Positions 24,112 to 32,537 of a stretch of 42,719 nt of DNA are shown in pieces (positions within the stretch are counted from its first letter, which is position 1; each line of letters begins with the position of its first letter). The DNA lies in assembly GCA_023143375.1 (NCBI GenBank), contig JAGLHQ010000011.1:1-42719 (forward strand), given 5' to 3'. Source of the stretch: Planctomycetota bacterium (lineage in GTDB: Bacteria; Planctomycetota; Phycisphaerae; Sedimentisphaerales; Anaerohalosphaeraceae). Both the position numbers and the translations under genes were made by a program. The notes under the pieces are model-generated. The model was not told the origin of the DNA. It saw nothing but the letters and a program-made list of their open reading frames with translations, and did not search any database.

Positions 24112-24927
24112 ATGGTAGAGCCGATAACATTAGCGCTGGGTTTAAGCGCCGGCGCAAGCATACTGTCGAGTATCTTTGGCGGTAAAGCACAGGAGCGCGG
24201 CGCAAGGGCGGCGGCAGAAGCAACAACAACCGCCGCAAGAGAATCGACTGCTTTATTGCGCGAACAATTTGAGACTACGCGCGAGGACTTAGAGCCTTTC
24301 CGCGAGTTCGGCACTGCGGCGCTTCAAAGTCTTGGCGATTTGCTTGGCCTCACTACTCCAGGGCGAGAACCCTCTGCGCAATTCGGCTCCTTAACAGAGC
24401 CCTTTACAGGCGAAGGACTTGCCGAAGACCCAGGATTTCAATTCCGACTCAAAACCGGAACAGAAGCGATAGAAAAAAGCGCGGCGGCCAGAGGTAAATT
24501 GCTTTCTGGTGAGACTGGCAAGGCGCTTACAGCATTTGGCCAAGAGTTCGCTTCGACGGAATTTGAGAGAGCATTTAACCGTCGTCGTACTGAACAACAG
24601 GACGTGTTCTCTAGGCTCTTTGGTATATCAGAGGCAGGCAGAGGCGCTACGGTAACTGGAGCGCAGGCCGGCCTAGGAACGGCACAGGCACAAGCAGGCA
24701 ATATCAATCTTGCCGGACAAGCGCGCGCTCAAGCCGAAATAAACGCGGCCAATGCAAGGGCAAGCACTTTTTCCGGTATAAATCAGGCGATACAGGGCAC
24801 GACAGGGAATATATTATTTAGCAATTTCTTGGGTAATCGGCCAGTCGCACCGACTACTACTACGGCGCCAGTCGCATTACCTGGTGGAGCCGCAGGAGCA
24901 ATAAGGCCTAGACCGATCTTTACATAA
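24112..24927 (+). CDS. DNA ejection (transfer) protein
   Basis: This 271-residue protein is carried in the head and injected to help DNA cross the envelope. The pattern is that of gp7-like proteins: a hydrophobic Gly-rich start (LGLSAGASILSSIFGG), an Ala-rich coiled coil, then DPGFQFRLKTGTEAIEKSAA and FASTEFERAFNR, and a low-complexity Ala/Gln tail. It follows AAGGAGGTG and precedes two larger ejection-type genes. Confidence 0.82.
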   Translation: MVEPITLALGLSAGASILSSIFGGKAQERGARAAAEATTTAARESTALLREQFETTREDLEPFREFGTAALQSLGDLLGLTTPGREPSAQFGSLTEPFTGEGLAEDPGFQFRLKTGTEAIEKSAAARGKLLSGETGKALTAFGQEFASTEFERAFNRRRTEQQDVFSRLFGISEAGRGATVTGAQAGLGTAQAQAGNINLAGQARAQAEINAANARASTFSGINQAIQGTTGNILFSNFLGNRPVAPTTTTAPVALPGGAAGAIRPRPIFT

Positions 24928-24940
24928 AGGGAGAAATGCA

Positions 24941-25798
24941 ATGCCAGACGGACAGGTTTTTAATTTACCAGAGATATTCCAAAGGGCCGAGACTGTAAAA
25001 GCCAATCGCCTTTCGAGTCGGATAAATGAGTTGAGGTTGGCAGGCGCAGAAACAGCCTCCAGGCGAGCGACACAGAGACAAGATATTCTCGCTGGTGGTG
25101 GGGGCCCTCAAGAACTAGCCGGCGCAGGTCTAGTAGATGAGGCTTTTGATCTAAAAAAGATTCAGGATGAATCTACTGCCAATAGCCTCGCTATACGGCA
25201 GGGCGTAGCGAACCTGAAGGGTACAAAATTGACGAACGCCAAGAAGAAGTTTAACGTATTGGGTCTTGCTAACCTGGCGTTGACAGATGCGTATACTGAG
25301 CTTATCCAAAAAGGGACTTCTCGGCCAGAGGCCATTATCAAACTGCAACCACTTCTCAACAAGACAAACGAAGCGCTCAGAAATGCCGACTTCAGCGAGC
25401 AAGACCTTATGGTCTCGTTCGACCCTGAAAGGTCTGCGTCATTTGTCAATATGTCGAAAGAGGCTCTCGGGGAGATAGGAACGCGAGAGACAAGGGAGGG
25501 TACAGAAGCGACAAGAAAGGCAACCGAGAAAGAAAGAGTTACCAAGAGAGCAGAGGCAAAAGTGAAAACCAAACGTGGCGCTCGCAAGCGTCTTTCGGAT
25601 ATAGGCGTGGCGAAGGCTCGACTGCTCTCAAGGACTCCGGTAGATGAGAGTTTTGCAAAGCTCATGGGCATAGAGGGCGTCAATGTGCAGAATGTCGAAG
25701 AAGTCAAGGCCGCACTCGCAACCCTTGAGTCGGAGGCCGTGGCTCTCAGGAATGAGTTTAATCTCGGCGGCCTAGAGGAAATATTTGGAGGTAAGTAA
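24941..25798 (+). CDS. Putative second ejection or internal virion protein
   Basis: This 285-residue, largely helical and charged protein has long probable coiled coils (residues 15-45 and 170-220). In P22-like genomes three ejection proteins lie in a row, and this is the middle one by position. The sequence itself shows no diagnostic motif. Confidence 0.68.
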   Translation: MPDGQVFNLPEIFQRAETVKANRLSSRINELRLAGAETASRRATQRQDILAGGGGPQELAGAGLVDEAFDLKKIQDESTANSLAIRQGVANLKGTKLTNAKKKFNVLGLANLALTDAYTELIQKGTSRPEAIIKLQPLLNKTNEALRNADFSEQDLMVSFDPERSASFVNMSKEALGEIGTRETREGTEATRKATEKERVTKRAEAKVKTKRGARKRLSDIGVAKARLLSRTPVDESFAKLMGIEGVNVQNVEEVKAALATLESEAVALRNEFNLGGLEEIFGGK

Positions 25799-28700
25799 TT
25801 GGCCCTACAAGAAACATACCCAGGTCTTACAGGTAAGATCAATACGGCTCTTGACGCCGGATTCGACGAGAAGGCTATACAGGCCAAAATCCTTGAGCGC
25901 ATCGAGGCGGCCCGTGGGCGCGGTTTTTCTCAGATAGAGATAGAGGAACACCTTGGAGTAGTGCCCTTGGAGGCCACCACAGCGCCGCAAGCGGTCACTC
26001 CACCCATTGATACCAATATCCCTAAAACGCCTCAAATAGCCCCTGTAGTGCCTCAAGCGGCCCCTATTCCGAGCGACTTCGAGGCTATAAGCGCAGGTTC
26101 GCCTCTTGGGGCCGGCCTAGAAGCTGTGCCTGAAGTACCGACACCTGAGCCCATAAAGCAGTTTGGCCGTGAAGCGATAGGGTTGGGCGAGGCGGCTGTG
26201 GAGCAGTTCGGCGCCCTGGGCGCGTTCTTCCCCGAGTCGGCCATTGCCGGAGCCCCAGGACTTAAGAAGTTGATAGAGACCGGAGACGTCAATCAGGCTA
26301 CCAAGGCTATCGAGGAAACCCGAGAGATCGTGCGTCCCGCGCTTGTGAGGACTCCAAGGACCAAAGAAGGCAAGATTGCTAGTGAGCGCGTAGGACGGTT
26401 CTTAGACTGGCTTATCGCTACGCCGGCAGAAACCATAGGCGATATGGTCCAGAAAGGCGCTCTGGCCCGAGGAACCTTCCTTTCGACCTTGCCCTTGCCG
26501 GCAGACGTAAAGGAGTCAGGCGCCGCGCTACTCGCCGCAGGAGCGAATATTATAGCCGAGTTCGCCGGCTTTGCGGCGTTACTAGGGGGTCCGAAGAAGT
26601 TGAAGGGCAAACCACCGACCAAGCCAGTCTTGACCGAAAAGGCACTCATTGAGCTTGAGAAGCATATACCCGAGGGTTTTGACGCTATTTCTGAGACGAT
26701 AAGGCCAATACCTGAGACGAAAGCGCTTAAGCCTGAGACGGCAATAAAGCCGAAGGTAAAACCAGTGGAAGCAAAGCCTGTGGTTAAGCCATCCCTCGAA
26801 CTAACAGAACAACCACGATCTTTCGGGGGCGAAATTCTTAAGCCAAAAGAGGCCAAGGAAATCAAAGAAGGCAAGCGCTTTGACTTTATGAACCCACTCA
26901 AGAGCGAGAAGGGCGCTGTTGATGTAAGCGGACTCAAGGAAGCTACTAAGTCCATTAGGAAGAAATTTGGCCTGTCTGATCCGACTTCTACAATAGGAAA
27001 AGGTGGAGTCAATGCTGTTGAAAAATGGCGTACACATAAAAATACGGGTATGCTTAAAGCTCAGCGCGTCCATAAAGCTATAACCGATATAATACCAGAT
27101 ACCAAAAAACGTGCAGAGATCACCCATGCTCTTGATTCGCCTGAGAAGGTAAAAAATCTCGATCCGGCACAGAAGAAAATGCACAATGAGATACAAAAAA
27201 TGTATGCCAATTTTGCTAAAAGACTTAAGGAAGAAGGAATATTGGAGGCGCAAAGAGAGGCTTACGTTAATCATATTATTCTTAAAAAACCAACTACAGG
27301 AAAAGCCATTAAACCAGGAATAGGCGCTCTAAGCACTCGTCCAGGTTTTACGCGTCCAAGAAAGGTAACGCCTGATGGTAGAGACGTTACGCTTCAAGAA
27401 TGGAAGGATTTAGGCTATACAGTAGTAGAAGATATAGCCGATCTTGCCGCCGTTTATCAAAATACAGCAGAACAGGCGATTGCAAACAAGCAACTTGTCG
27501 ATTGGCTTAAGACCGCCAAAACCGAATCAGGACAACCTGCCTTGCAAGTGCTTAGGAAAATACCTTTAGAAGAAAAAGACAATTATATCCTTGTAGATGA
27601 AATTCAATTACAAAAACATGCCGGCAGAGTTATTGAGAAAGCCGGAAAGAAAGAGACCTTGCTTTTCAAAGAAGCAACTGGCCTACATAAAGACCTTTGG
27701 CCGACGATAGATAATATACTCCGTGATCGTCGGCCTCCTGGTCCAATTTATTCTGGATTTGCTAAAACTCGCGGTGTTGTTAAGCGTGTTATTATGTTCA
27801 ATCCATTGATTCACGGATTTAATACTGAAAGCAATGTCATGATGGCGCTCGGCACAGAATACCCAATTAAACGACTCCAAAAAATGACACCAGAAAAGAT
27901 AGCTAGACTTGAAATGGAGATGGTTGAGAGCGGAGTCGAGTTAATAGGTTTGTTTGATGTGGGCAAGCGATTAGAATTAGATGCTTACGAACTCAAGATA
28001 CCAAGCACAAAGTCTCTTAGAGAGCACGTTACGAATCCATTAAAAGCTATCAGAGATACCGGTGATAGAATATTATGGGATAAGTTTGTAAAATCTGGAC
28101 AGATGCTTGTTTTTGAGACTTTGCGTGAACGGTTTGAGAGAGGTTCGATAACGCTATCCTTTAAGCGAGGGTCAGATGGAGTATTTAAAATGATACCCTC
28201 AATAGGACGCAAAAAGGAAATGACCAAAGGCGAGGCGGGTAGAGCGGCGGCCATGATGACAAACGATCTACTCGGTACTCTGCCTACAACTTGGTTCACA
28301 AAGAATCAACGCAAATTGCTTTTTAACCTCATGTTTGCTCGCAACTGGACGGTCTCGAACTTGAGAACAATCACGGGCGCTACCGGTGGCTTTGCGAGGT
28401 CTCCATTGTTGCCAAAATTTCTACGCTTCGAGGACGTTACTGACGCGCAACTGAAGGCTATGAGTAGCCAATACAGGCGCGTTGTTATTAAAGGCGTAAT
28501 AGGAGCAGTAGTGTCGGCTGATGCAGTACAACTCATGCTTCTTAAAATCAATTCACCGGACGACATTCATCATATATGGGAAAACGAGGAAGGGCACAAA
28601 CTCGACATTGACACTGGTCAGATAGATAAGAAGGGTCGTAAAATTTATGCTAAAAACTGGTTCTTCAGGCAGATAGACGACTACGCCAAACTTCTTGAAG

Positions 28701-29332
28701 GGCATACAATAGAATTTGCGAAAGCAAAGGCCGAGCCGATAATGAGGACGATTGCAGAGATTATTTTGAATGTTGACTTCCGAGGCGAGAAGATAAGAAA
28801 AAAAGGTGCCACAAGACTTGAGGCCGCCAAAGCAGTTGCCGAGCATATGTTCACAGGTATAACCCCCGTCGATACTTTTGCAGGCAGGGAGGGCGACGTA
28901 AGGACACTCACAGAGAAATTGTTGCCATTCACAGGAACATGGGTGAGGCGTGGCTTGCCAACAGGCTCAAAAGACCCCGCGCTTGGAGATACGCTGAGAG
29001 GCTACTATACATACAGAGACAAGAAGAAGCTCTTAAGTGCAGACATAAAGAACCGAGCGTCCGAGTTAGCGCAAGAAGGAGAATTTAAAGAACTTGGCAA
29101 ACTAATAGACGGTGAAAATTTTACTAAAAAGCAGGCCGTAAACGTGTTAAAGAGGATAGGGGACCCGTTCGCATTTCGTGTCGGTTTTAAACTCGACAAA
29201 ACTGGGGTCCCGAAGTTCAGTTCTGATTTTATGGAATACCTGAGTACGCTCGACGAAGGCGAGCAGAAAAAACAAACAGATGCGGTTAAGCGCTTTCTTA
29301 AACAGCGCTTCAAGCCGAAGGAGGAAGAATAA
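25799..29332 (+). CDS. Large internal virion protein
   Basis: This 1177-residue protein is probably the third ejection protein. It starts with TTG after GGAGG seven bases upstream, overlapping no other start. The N-terminal 50 residues are a helical domain, followed by a Pro/Ala-rich linker with repeated P-x-x-P (residues 70-110), a hydrophobic Ala-rich stretch near residues 240-262, and a Lys/Pro-rich linker. The large C-terminal part is helical and basic. No transglycosylase or peptidase motif is visible. Residues 400-700 are encoded by more A+T-rich DNA. The stop shares a base with the next ATG. Confidence 0.72.
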   Translation: MALQETYPGLTGKINTALDAGFDEKAIQAKILERIEAARGRGFSQIEIEEHLGVVPLEATTAPQAVTPPIDTNIPKTPQIAPVVPQAAPIPSDFEAISAGSPLGAGLEAVPEVPTPEPIKQFGREAIGLGEAAVEQFGALGAFFPESAIAGAPGLKKLIETGDVNQATKAIEETREIVRPALVRTPRTKEGKIASERVGRFLDWLIATPAETIGDMVQKGALARGTFLSTLPLPADVKESGAALLAAGANIIAEFAGFAALLGGPKKLKGKPPTKPVLTEKALIELEKHIPEGFDAISETIRPIPETKALKPETAIKPKVKPVEAKPVVKPSLELTEQPRSFGGEILKPKEAKEIKEGKRFDFMNPLKSEKGAVDVSGLKEATKSIRKKFGLSDPTSTIGKGGVNAVEKWRTHKNTGMLKAQRVHKAITDIIPDTKKRAEITHALDSPEKVKNLDPAQKKMHNEIQKMYANFAKRLKEEGILEAQREAYVNHIILKKPTTGKAIKPGIGALSTRPGFTRPRKVTPDGRDVTLQEWKDLGYTVVEDIADLAAVYQNTAEQAIANKQLVDWLKTAKTESGQPALQVLRKIPLEEKDNYILVDEIQLQKHAGRVIEKAGKKETLLFKEATGLHKDLWPTIDNILRDRRPPGPIYSGFAKTRGVVKRVIMFNPLIHGFNTESNVMMALGTEYPIKRLQKMTPEKIARLEMEMVESGVELIGLFDVGKRLELDAYELKIPSTKSLREHVTNPLKAIRDTGDRILWDKFVKSGQMLVFETLRERFERGSITLSFKRGSDGVFKMIPSIGRKKEMTKGEAGRAAAMMTNDLLGTLPTTWFTKNQRKLLFNLMFARNWTVSNLRTITGATGGFARSPLLPKFLRFEDVTDAQLKAMSSQYRRVVIKGVIGAVVSADAVQLMLLKINSPDDIHHIWENEEGHKLDIDTGQIDKKGRKIYAKNWFFRQIDDYAKLLEGHTIEFAKAKAEPIMRTIAEIILNVDFRGEKIRKKGATRLEAAKAVAEHMFTGITPVDTFAGREGDVRTLTEKLLPFTGTWVRRGLPTGSKDPALGDTLRGYYTYRDKKKLLSADIKNRASELAQEGEFKELGKLIDGENFTKKQAVNVLKRIGDPFAFRVGFKLDKTGVPKFSSDFMEYLSTLDEGEQKKQTDAVKRFLKQRFKPKEEE

Positions 29333-30960
29333 TGGCAGACGGAGCGCTTTTCAAACCGCCTCTCGCGCAATTCATGGATTCAAATGGCAACCCTATCTCT
29401 AACGGTAAGGTTTATTTCTATGAGCCTGGAACATCAACACTAAAAGACACCTACCAGGAGGAGGCACTTGTTACACCACACGCAAATCCTGTAAGGCTGG
29501 ATGGTAATGGCGCGGCAGAGATATGGCTTGACGGCTTATATAAAGTCAACGTAACCACTTCACTCGACACACAGGTTACAGGCTATCCGGTAGATAACGT
29601 ATCTTCTTCGGCGGCCATTACTGCGGCAGTCATTTCAGAGTGGTCGAGCCCTGCCGATGTTCCGACATTTATTTCTTCGACTCAGTTTACCGTTCCGGAC
29701 GATAAGAGGACTACATACCAAATCGGCAGGCGCCTTAAGTCTACGGCAACGGCTGGGACGTTGTATAACCTTGTAACGGCAGTTTCCTTTGCGTCAGGCA
29801 CTACTACGGTCACGGTATCGGGTGATAACCTTGATAGCGGACTCAGCGTAGTTGATGTCGGTATTCTTACTGCCACTAATCCTAGTATTCCGAAAATTGC
29901 CCTTGAACTCGAAGATGCAACTTCTCTTATCCACGCAGTTACCGCACAACAGATCAATAGCGGGGAACTTATTTACGGCGCGGACACAGGAGCCGCAGAC
30001 GTCTATGTGGTAGCTCTTGCTCCAGCCCCTACGGTGCACACAACGGGGATGAAGGTTGGAACAAAAATCGTCAACGCAAACTTAACCACCACGCCAACGC
30101 TTAATGTGAGTGGGCTAGGGGCGGGCACTATCAAACTACCAGGTGGTGCGGCGTTAAGAGTAGGGGACCTACCAGTAGGCCACTTGGCCTGGTTTGAGCG
30201 TGATGGTACGGACTGGATACTGCTAAACCCTGCGCTTGGAATTATTATTGGTATTGTCGGGGAACACAAGAATCTGGTAATCCTAAACAATACAGGAACC
30301 CCAAATTCTCAACTTGATATAGACGCCGACGCGATCATATTGGAAGACTCAAGTGGTGCGAACCTAAAAGTAACGGGCGTTAATTTGACCGCCGACATAA
30401 CCGCTTCTGGCGTAAATGGGCTTGATACGGGCTCAGAAGCGAATAGCACTTGGTATCACGCGTGGGTAATTTATAATCCCACTACCGATACTACGGCGGC
30501 TCTCCTTTCCATTTCTTCTACGGCTCCCACGTTGCCGAGCGGGTATACCTTTAAGGCTCTGATGGGCGCGATTTTCAATGACAGTGGTGGCAACTTTATA
30601 GGCTACGAGCAAAGAGACAAAAGTTTTATATTGACTTCGGTAATCAATCTTGCCGATGGAAGCCTTACGATAAATGCGTGGACGCTCTTAAGCGCCATTA
30701 CCGCATTTCCTCCTACAGCCAAGAAAGTGCTTGTGGTATGGGGGGGCTCTACAGGGGATAGCGGATTCAGCCATAGATCGGACGGAGAAGGAGGACACTA
30801 CCATAGGGCCGCCGATGCAGGCGGCACGGAAGATTACGGTGTTTTGACTACAGCCAGAGGCAACAACAATACTCAAGAGATTTGGTTCGACGGAACCAAT
30901 ATATATTATTGGGTCGCAAACGCCGCAGGAACCATTGACGCCATAGGTGGTAGTTATTAA
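29332..30960 (+). CDS. Tail fibre with a conserved N-terminal attachment domain
   Basis: This 542-residue protein has an N-terminal SNGKVYFYEPGTSTLKDTY followed by a PHANPVRLDGNGAAEIWLDG segment, the small domain that caps many podovirus tailspikes and fibres and links them to the tail. The middle is Thr/Gly-rich beta repeats, and the C-terminus (EIWFDGTNIYYWVANAAG) is a short beta domain. It is a receptor-binding candidate. The ATG overlaps the preceding stop. Confidence 0.8.
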   Translation: MADGALFKPPLAQFMDSNGNPISNGKVYFYEPGTSTLKDTYQEEALVTPHANPVRLDGNGAAEIWLDGLYKVNVTTSLDTQVTGYPVDNVSSSAAITAAVISEWSSPADVPTFISSTQFTVPDDKRTTYQIGRRLKSTATAGTLYNLVTAVSFASGTTTVTVSGDNLDSGLSVVDVGILTATNPSIPKIALELEDATSLIHAVTAQQINSGELIYGADTGAADVYVVALAPAPTVHTTGMKVGTKIVNANLTTTPTLNVSGLGAGTIKLPGGAALRVGDLPVGHLAWFERDGTDWILLNPALGIIIGIVGEHKNLVILNNTGTPNSQLDIDADAIILEDSSGANLKVTGVNLTADITASGVNGLDTGSEANSTWYHAWVIYNPTTDTTAALLSISSTAPTLPSGYTFKALMGAIFNDSGGNFIGYEQRDKSFILTSVINLADGSLTINAWTLLSAITAFPPTAKKVLVVWGGSTGDSGFSHRSDGEGGHYHRAADAGGTEDYGVLTTARGNNNTQEIWFDGTNIYYWVANAAGTIDAIGGSY

Positions 30961-30979
30961 AAGCATAAGCCAAGATCAA

Positions 30980-31201
30980 ATGAATATCGCGTTTTGCGTA
31001 TTTTTGACAATCATCGTTGTTTTGCTTCTTTACAGTTTGAGCAGACAACCTATATATACATACATAACCTGTGGAGAAATAATAAAGGAGCTAGACGATG
31101 GCGCCACACTTCAAGGAAGAATTAAAGAAACGCAACAAGAGACGAGAAGTAAAGGTAAAAGTAAAAGCGAGGCGGGTAAAGAAAAAGCCGGCGAACACTA
31201 A
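30980..31201 (+). CDS. Single-pass membrane protein, holin or spanin candidate
   Basis: This 73-residue protein has an N-terminal hydrophobic segment (2-20) and a hydrophilic, Lys/Gln/Glu-rich tail, the layout of an inner-membrane spanin or class III holin. A longer start at 30947 would overlap the fibre gene. The ribosome binding site is weak. Its 3' half overlaps another frame at 31098-31247. Confidence 0.5.
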   Translation: MNIAFCVFLTIIVVLLLYSLSRQPIYTYITCGEIIKELDDGATLQGRIKETQQETRSKGKSKSEAGKEKAGEH

Positions 31202-31247
31202 GGCCACCATCAGAAAAAAGAGGGGCAAACATGGAAAGGGCTCATGA
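31098..31247 (+). CDS. Very basic 49-residue protein in an overlapping frame
   Basis: ATG at 31098 follows AAAGGAGCTAGACG, a far better ribosome binding site than that of the gene it overlaps. The product is about 40 percent lysine and arginine with few acidic residues and begins MAPHFKEELKKRNKRRE. It could condense DNA or bind membrane phosphates. It overlaps the previous gene by 104 bases and the next one by 17. Either overlap partner could be the chance frame. Confidence 0.5.
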   Translation: MAPHFKEELKKRNKRREVKVKVKARRVKKKPANTKATIRKKRGKHGKGS

Positions 31248-31527
31248 GATGCCGGAGAAGGTTGTTTCAAATTTCGGGATACTTGTTACTGCTTGGGGCG
31301 GCTTTATGACATTGCTGGCCGCTATAGGTTTTTTTTACGCGCGGGGAGTCAGGCAGGACATCACTGTTTTGCATGGGCGAGTTGACGGTTGTGAAGAAGA
31401 TCACTTGACAGTAAAGGAATCCGAACTCAAAGATAAACTCGCGGCTGAAAAAGAAGATAGAATGATAGCGGCGGTTGTAAAATTAGAAGATATCACAGAG
31501 GACTTAAGGAAGGGAATGGGAAAATGA
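31231..31527 (+). CDS. Membrane protein with coiled-coil tail, lysis candidate
   Basis: This 98-residue protein has one transmembrane segment (14-37) and a charged coiled-coil tail ending in a basic residue. This layout fits small holins or XhlA-like lysis accessory proteins. Its stop overlaps the peptidase start codon as ATGA, which ties it to lysis. Confidence 0.62.
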   Translation: MERAHEMPEKVVSNFGILVTAWGGFMTLLAAIGFFYARGVRQDITVLHGRVDGCEEDHLTVKESELKDKLAAEKEDRMIAAVVKLEDITEDLRKGMGK

Positions 31528-31886
31528 GTCTATCAGAGCGACAACAGACATTTTCAATCATGGTGGCGAAGCTCATCTTTTTTGCTCTACAGGAAGGTAT
31601 GGCTCTTACTTTCGGCGAGGCTTTCCGTACTAAGGAGCAACAGACACTTCACCTCAAGAGTGGCAAGAGCAGGGTTAGACGCTCAAAACACCAAGCTCGC
31701 CTTGCCGTTGACTTTAATCTATTTATAGACGGCAAGTATGTAAGGGGCAAGGAAAAGTACCGTGCTATTGGCGAAAAGTGGGAAGAGCTAGGCGGACGCT
31801 GGGGAGGGCGCTTTGGCGTTGCCCAGGATGAATATAAAACGAAGGTAGGCTGGGACGCGGGGCACTTCGAGTATATAGGAACATGA
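31524..31886 (+). CDS. Endolysin, M15-type peptidoglycan peptidase
   Basis: This 120-residue enzyme should cut the peptide stems of peptidoglycan. It has the zinc ligands of the M15 (D-Ala-D-Ala carboxypeptidase or L-Ala-D-Glu peptidase) fold: H56 and D63 in SKHQARLAVDFN and H114 in DAGHFEY, with E116 nearby. It is a minimal single-domain lysin without a cell-wall-binding domain. There is no signal peptide, so a holin is needed. It is flanked by membrane genes. Confidence 0.88.
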   Translation: MSLSERQQTFSIMVAKLIFFALQEGMALTFGEAFRTKEQQTLHLKSGKSRVRRSKHQARLAVDFNLFIDGKYVRGKEKYRAIGEKWEELGGRWGGRFGVAQDEYKTKVGWDAGHFEYIGT

Positions 31887-32131
31887 TGGCTAAAAAGACC
31901 ATAATGGGCCGTATAAACGACGCCAAGGCGGTTCTAGGGCTTCTTTTCGCTATAGGGGCTGTAGTTATGTGGTTCGAGTCCAGAATAGTCAAGGCAGAAA
32001 CCGAGGCATTAGAAAACAATATAACTCTTATGCTCTTGCCCCATGGCGGGAGTCTTGAGGGCGCACCTCCAGGAATAGTAGCGACATACAATATCTGGAT
32101 AAAAGAACTCGCAAGAAAAAGGGAGGGGTGA
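31883..32131 (+). CDS. Small single-pass membrane protein, lysis region
   Basis: This 82-residue protein has one hydrophobic segment (13-31) near the N-terminus and a mixed tail. It overlaps the endolysin stop as ATGA. A spanin-like or holin-like role is plausible from place alone. No lipobox is present for an outer-membrane partner. Confidence 0.58.
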   Translation: MMAKKTIMGRINDAKAVLGLLFAIGAVVMWFESRIVKAETEALENNITLMLLPHGGSLEGAPPGIVATYNIWIKELARKREG

Positions 32132-32132
32132 T

Positions 32133-32537
32133 ATGTTGACAGGGTTGCTAGGGCTCGGCGCGAGCATACTCGGCCTTGCCAAAAAAGCCGACGATTCAGA
32201 GACAGTCCAAAAGTTGCTAGAGGGCGTAGATCACCTGAACTTTACCAACGAAGAAAAGATAGAGTATATTATCGAGCAGAAGAAGTTGGCTGAGGCTGGC
32301 GAGAACTCTATCAGGAGCGTTACCCGCCGGATTCTTGCTGTAATTATTATCGGAACGGCCTTTGCCTTTCTCTGGCTAGCGGTTATCTTTTGGAAGTTTA
32401 ATAAACCATTTTCAGATTTTCTCTTGGAAGTGCTTAAACTCGATATAGTGCATCGGTCCGTTGTCGCAGTTGTAGCGTTCTACTTTATCTACTATGGAGT
32501 TGGTACGGCTATAGATAAGTGGAAGGGTAAAAAATGA
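32133..32537 (+). CDS. Holin of the three-helix gene-transfer type
   Basis: This 134-residue protein begins with a short hydrophobic helix (LTGLLGLGASILGLA), then has a charged helical linker (LLEGVDHLNFTNEEKIEYII), an Arg-rich stretch (SVTRRI) and two transmembrane segments (67-87 and 108-125). This is the pattern of the 3TM_holin family. It should form the membrane lesion that releases the endolysin. It starts after GGGAGGGG. Confidence 0.72.
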   Translation: MLTGLLGLGASILGLAKKADDSETVQKLLEGVDHLNFTNEEKIEYIIEQKKLAEAGENSIRSVTRRILAVIIIGTAFAFLWLAVIFWKFNKPFSDFLLEVLKLDIVHRSVVAVVAFYFIYYGVGTAIDKWKGKK

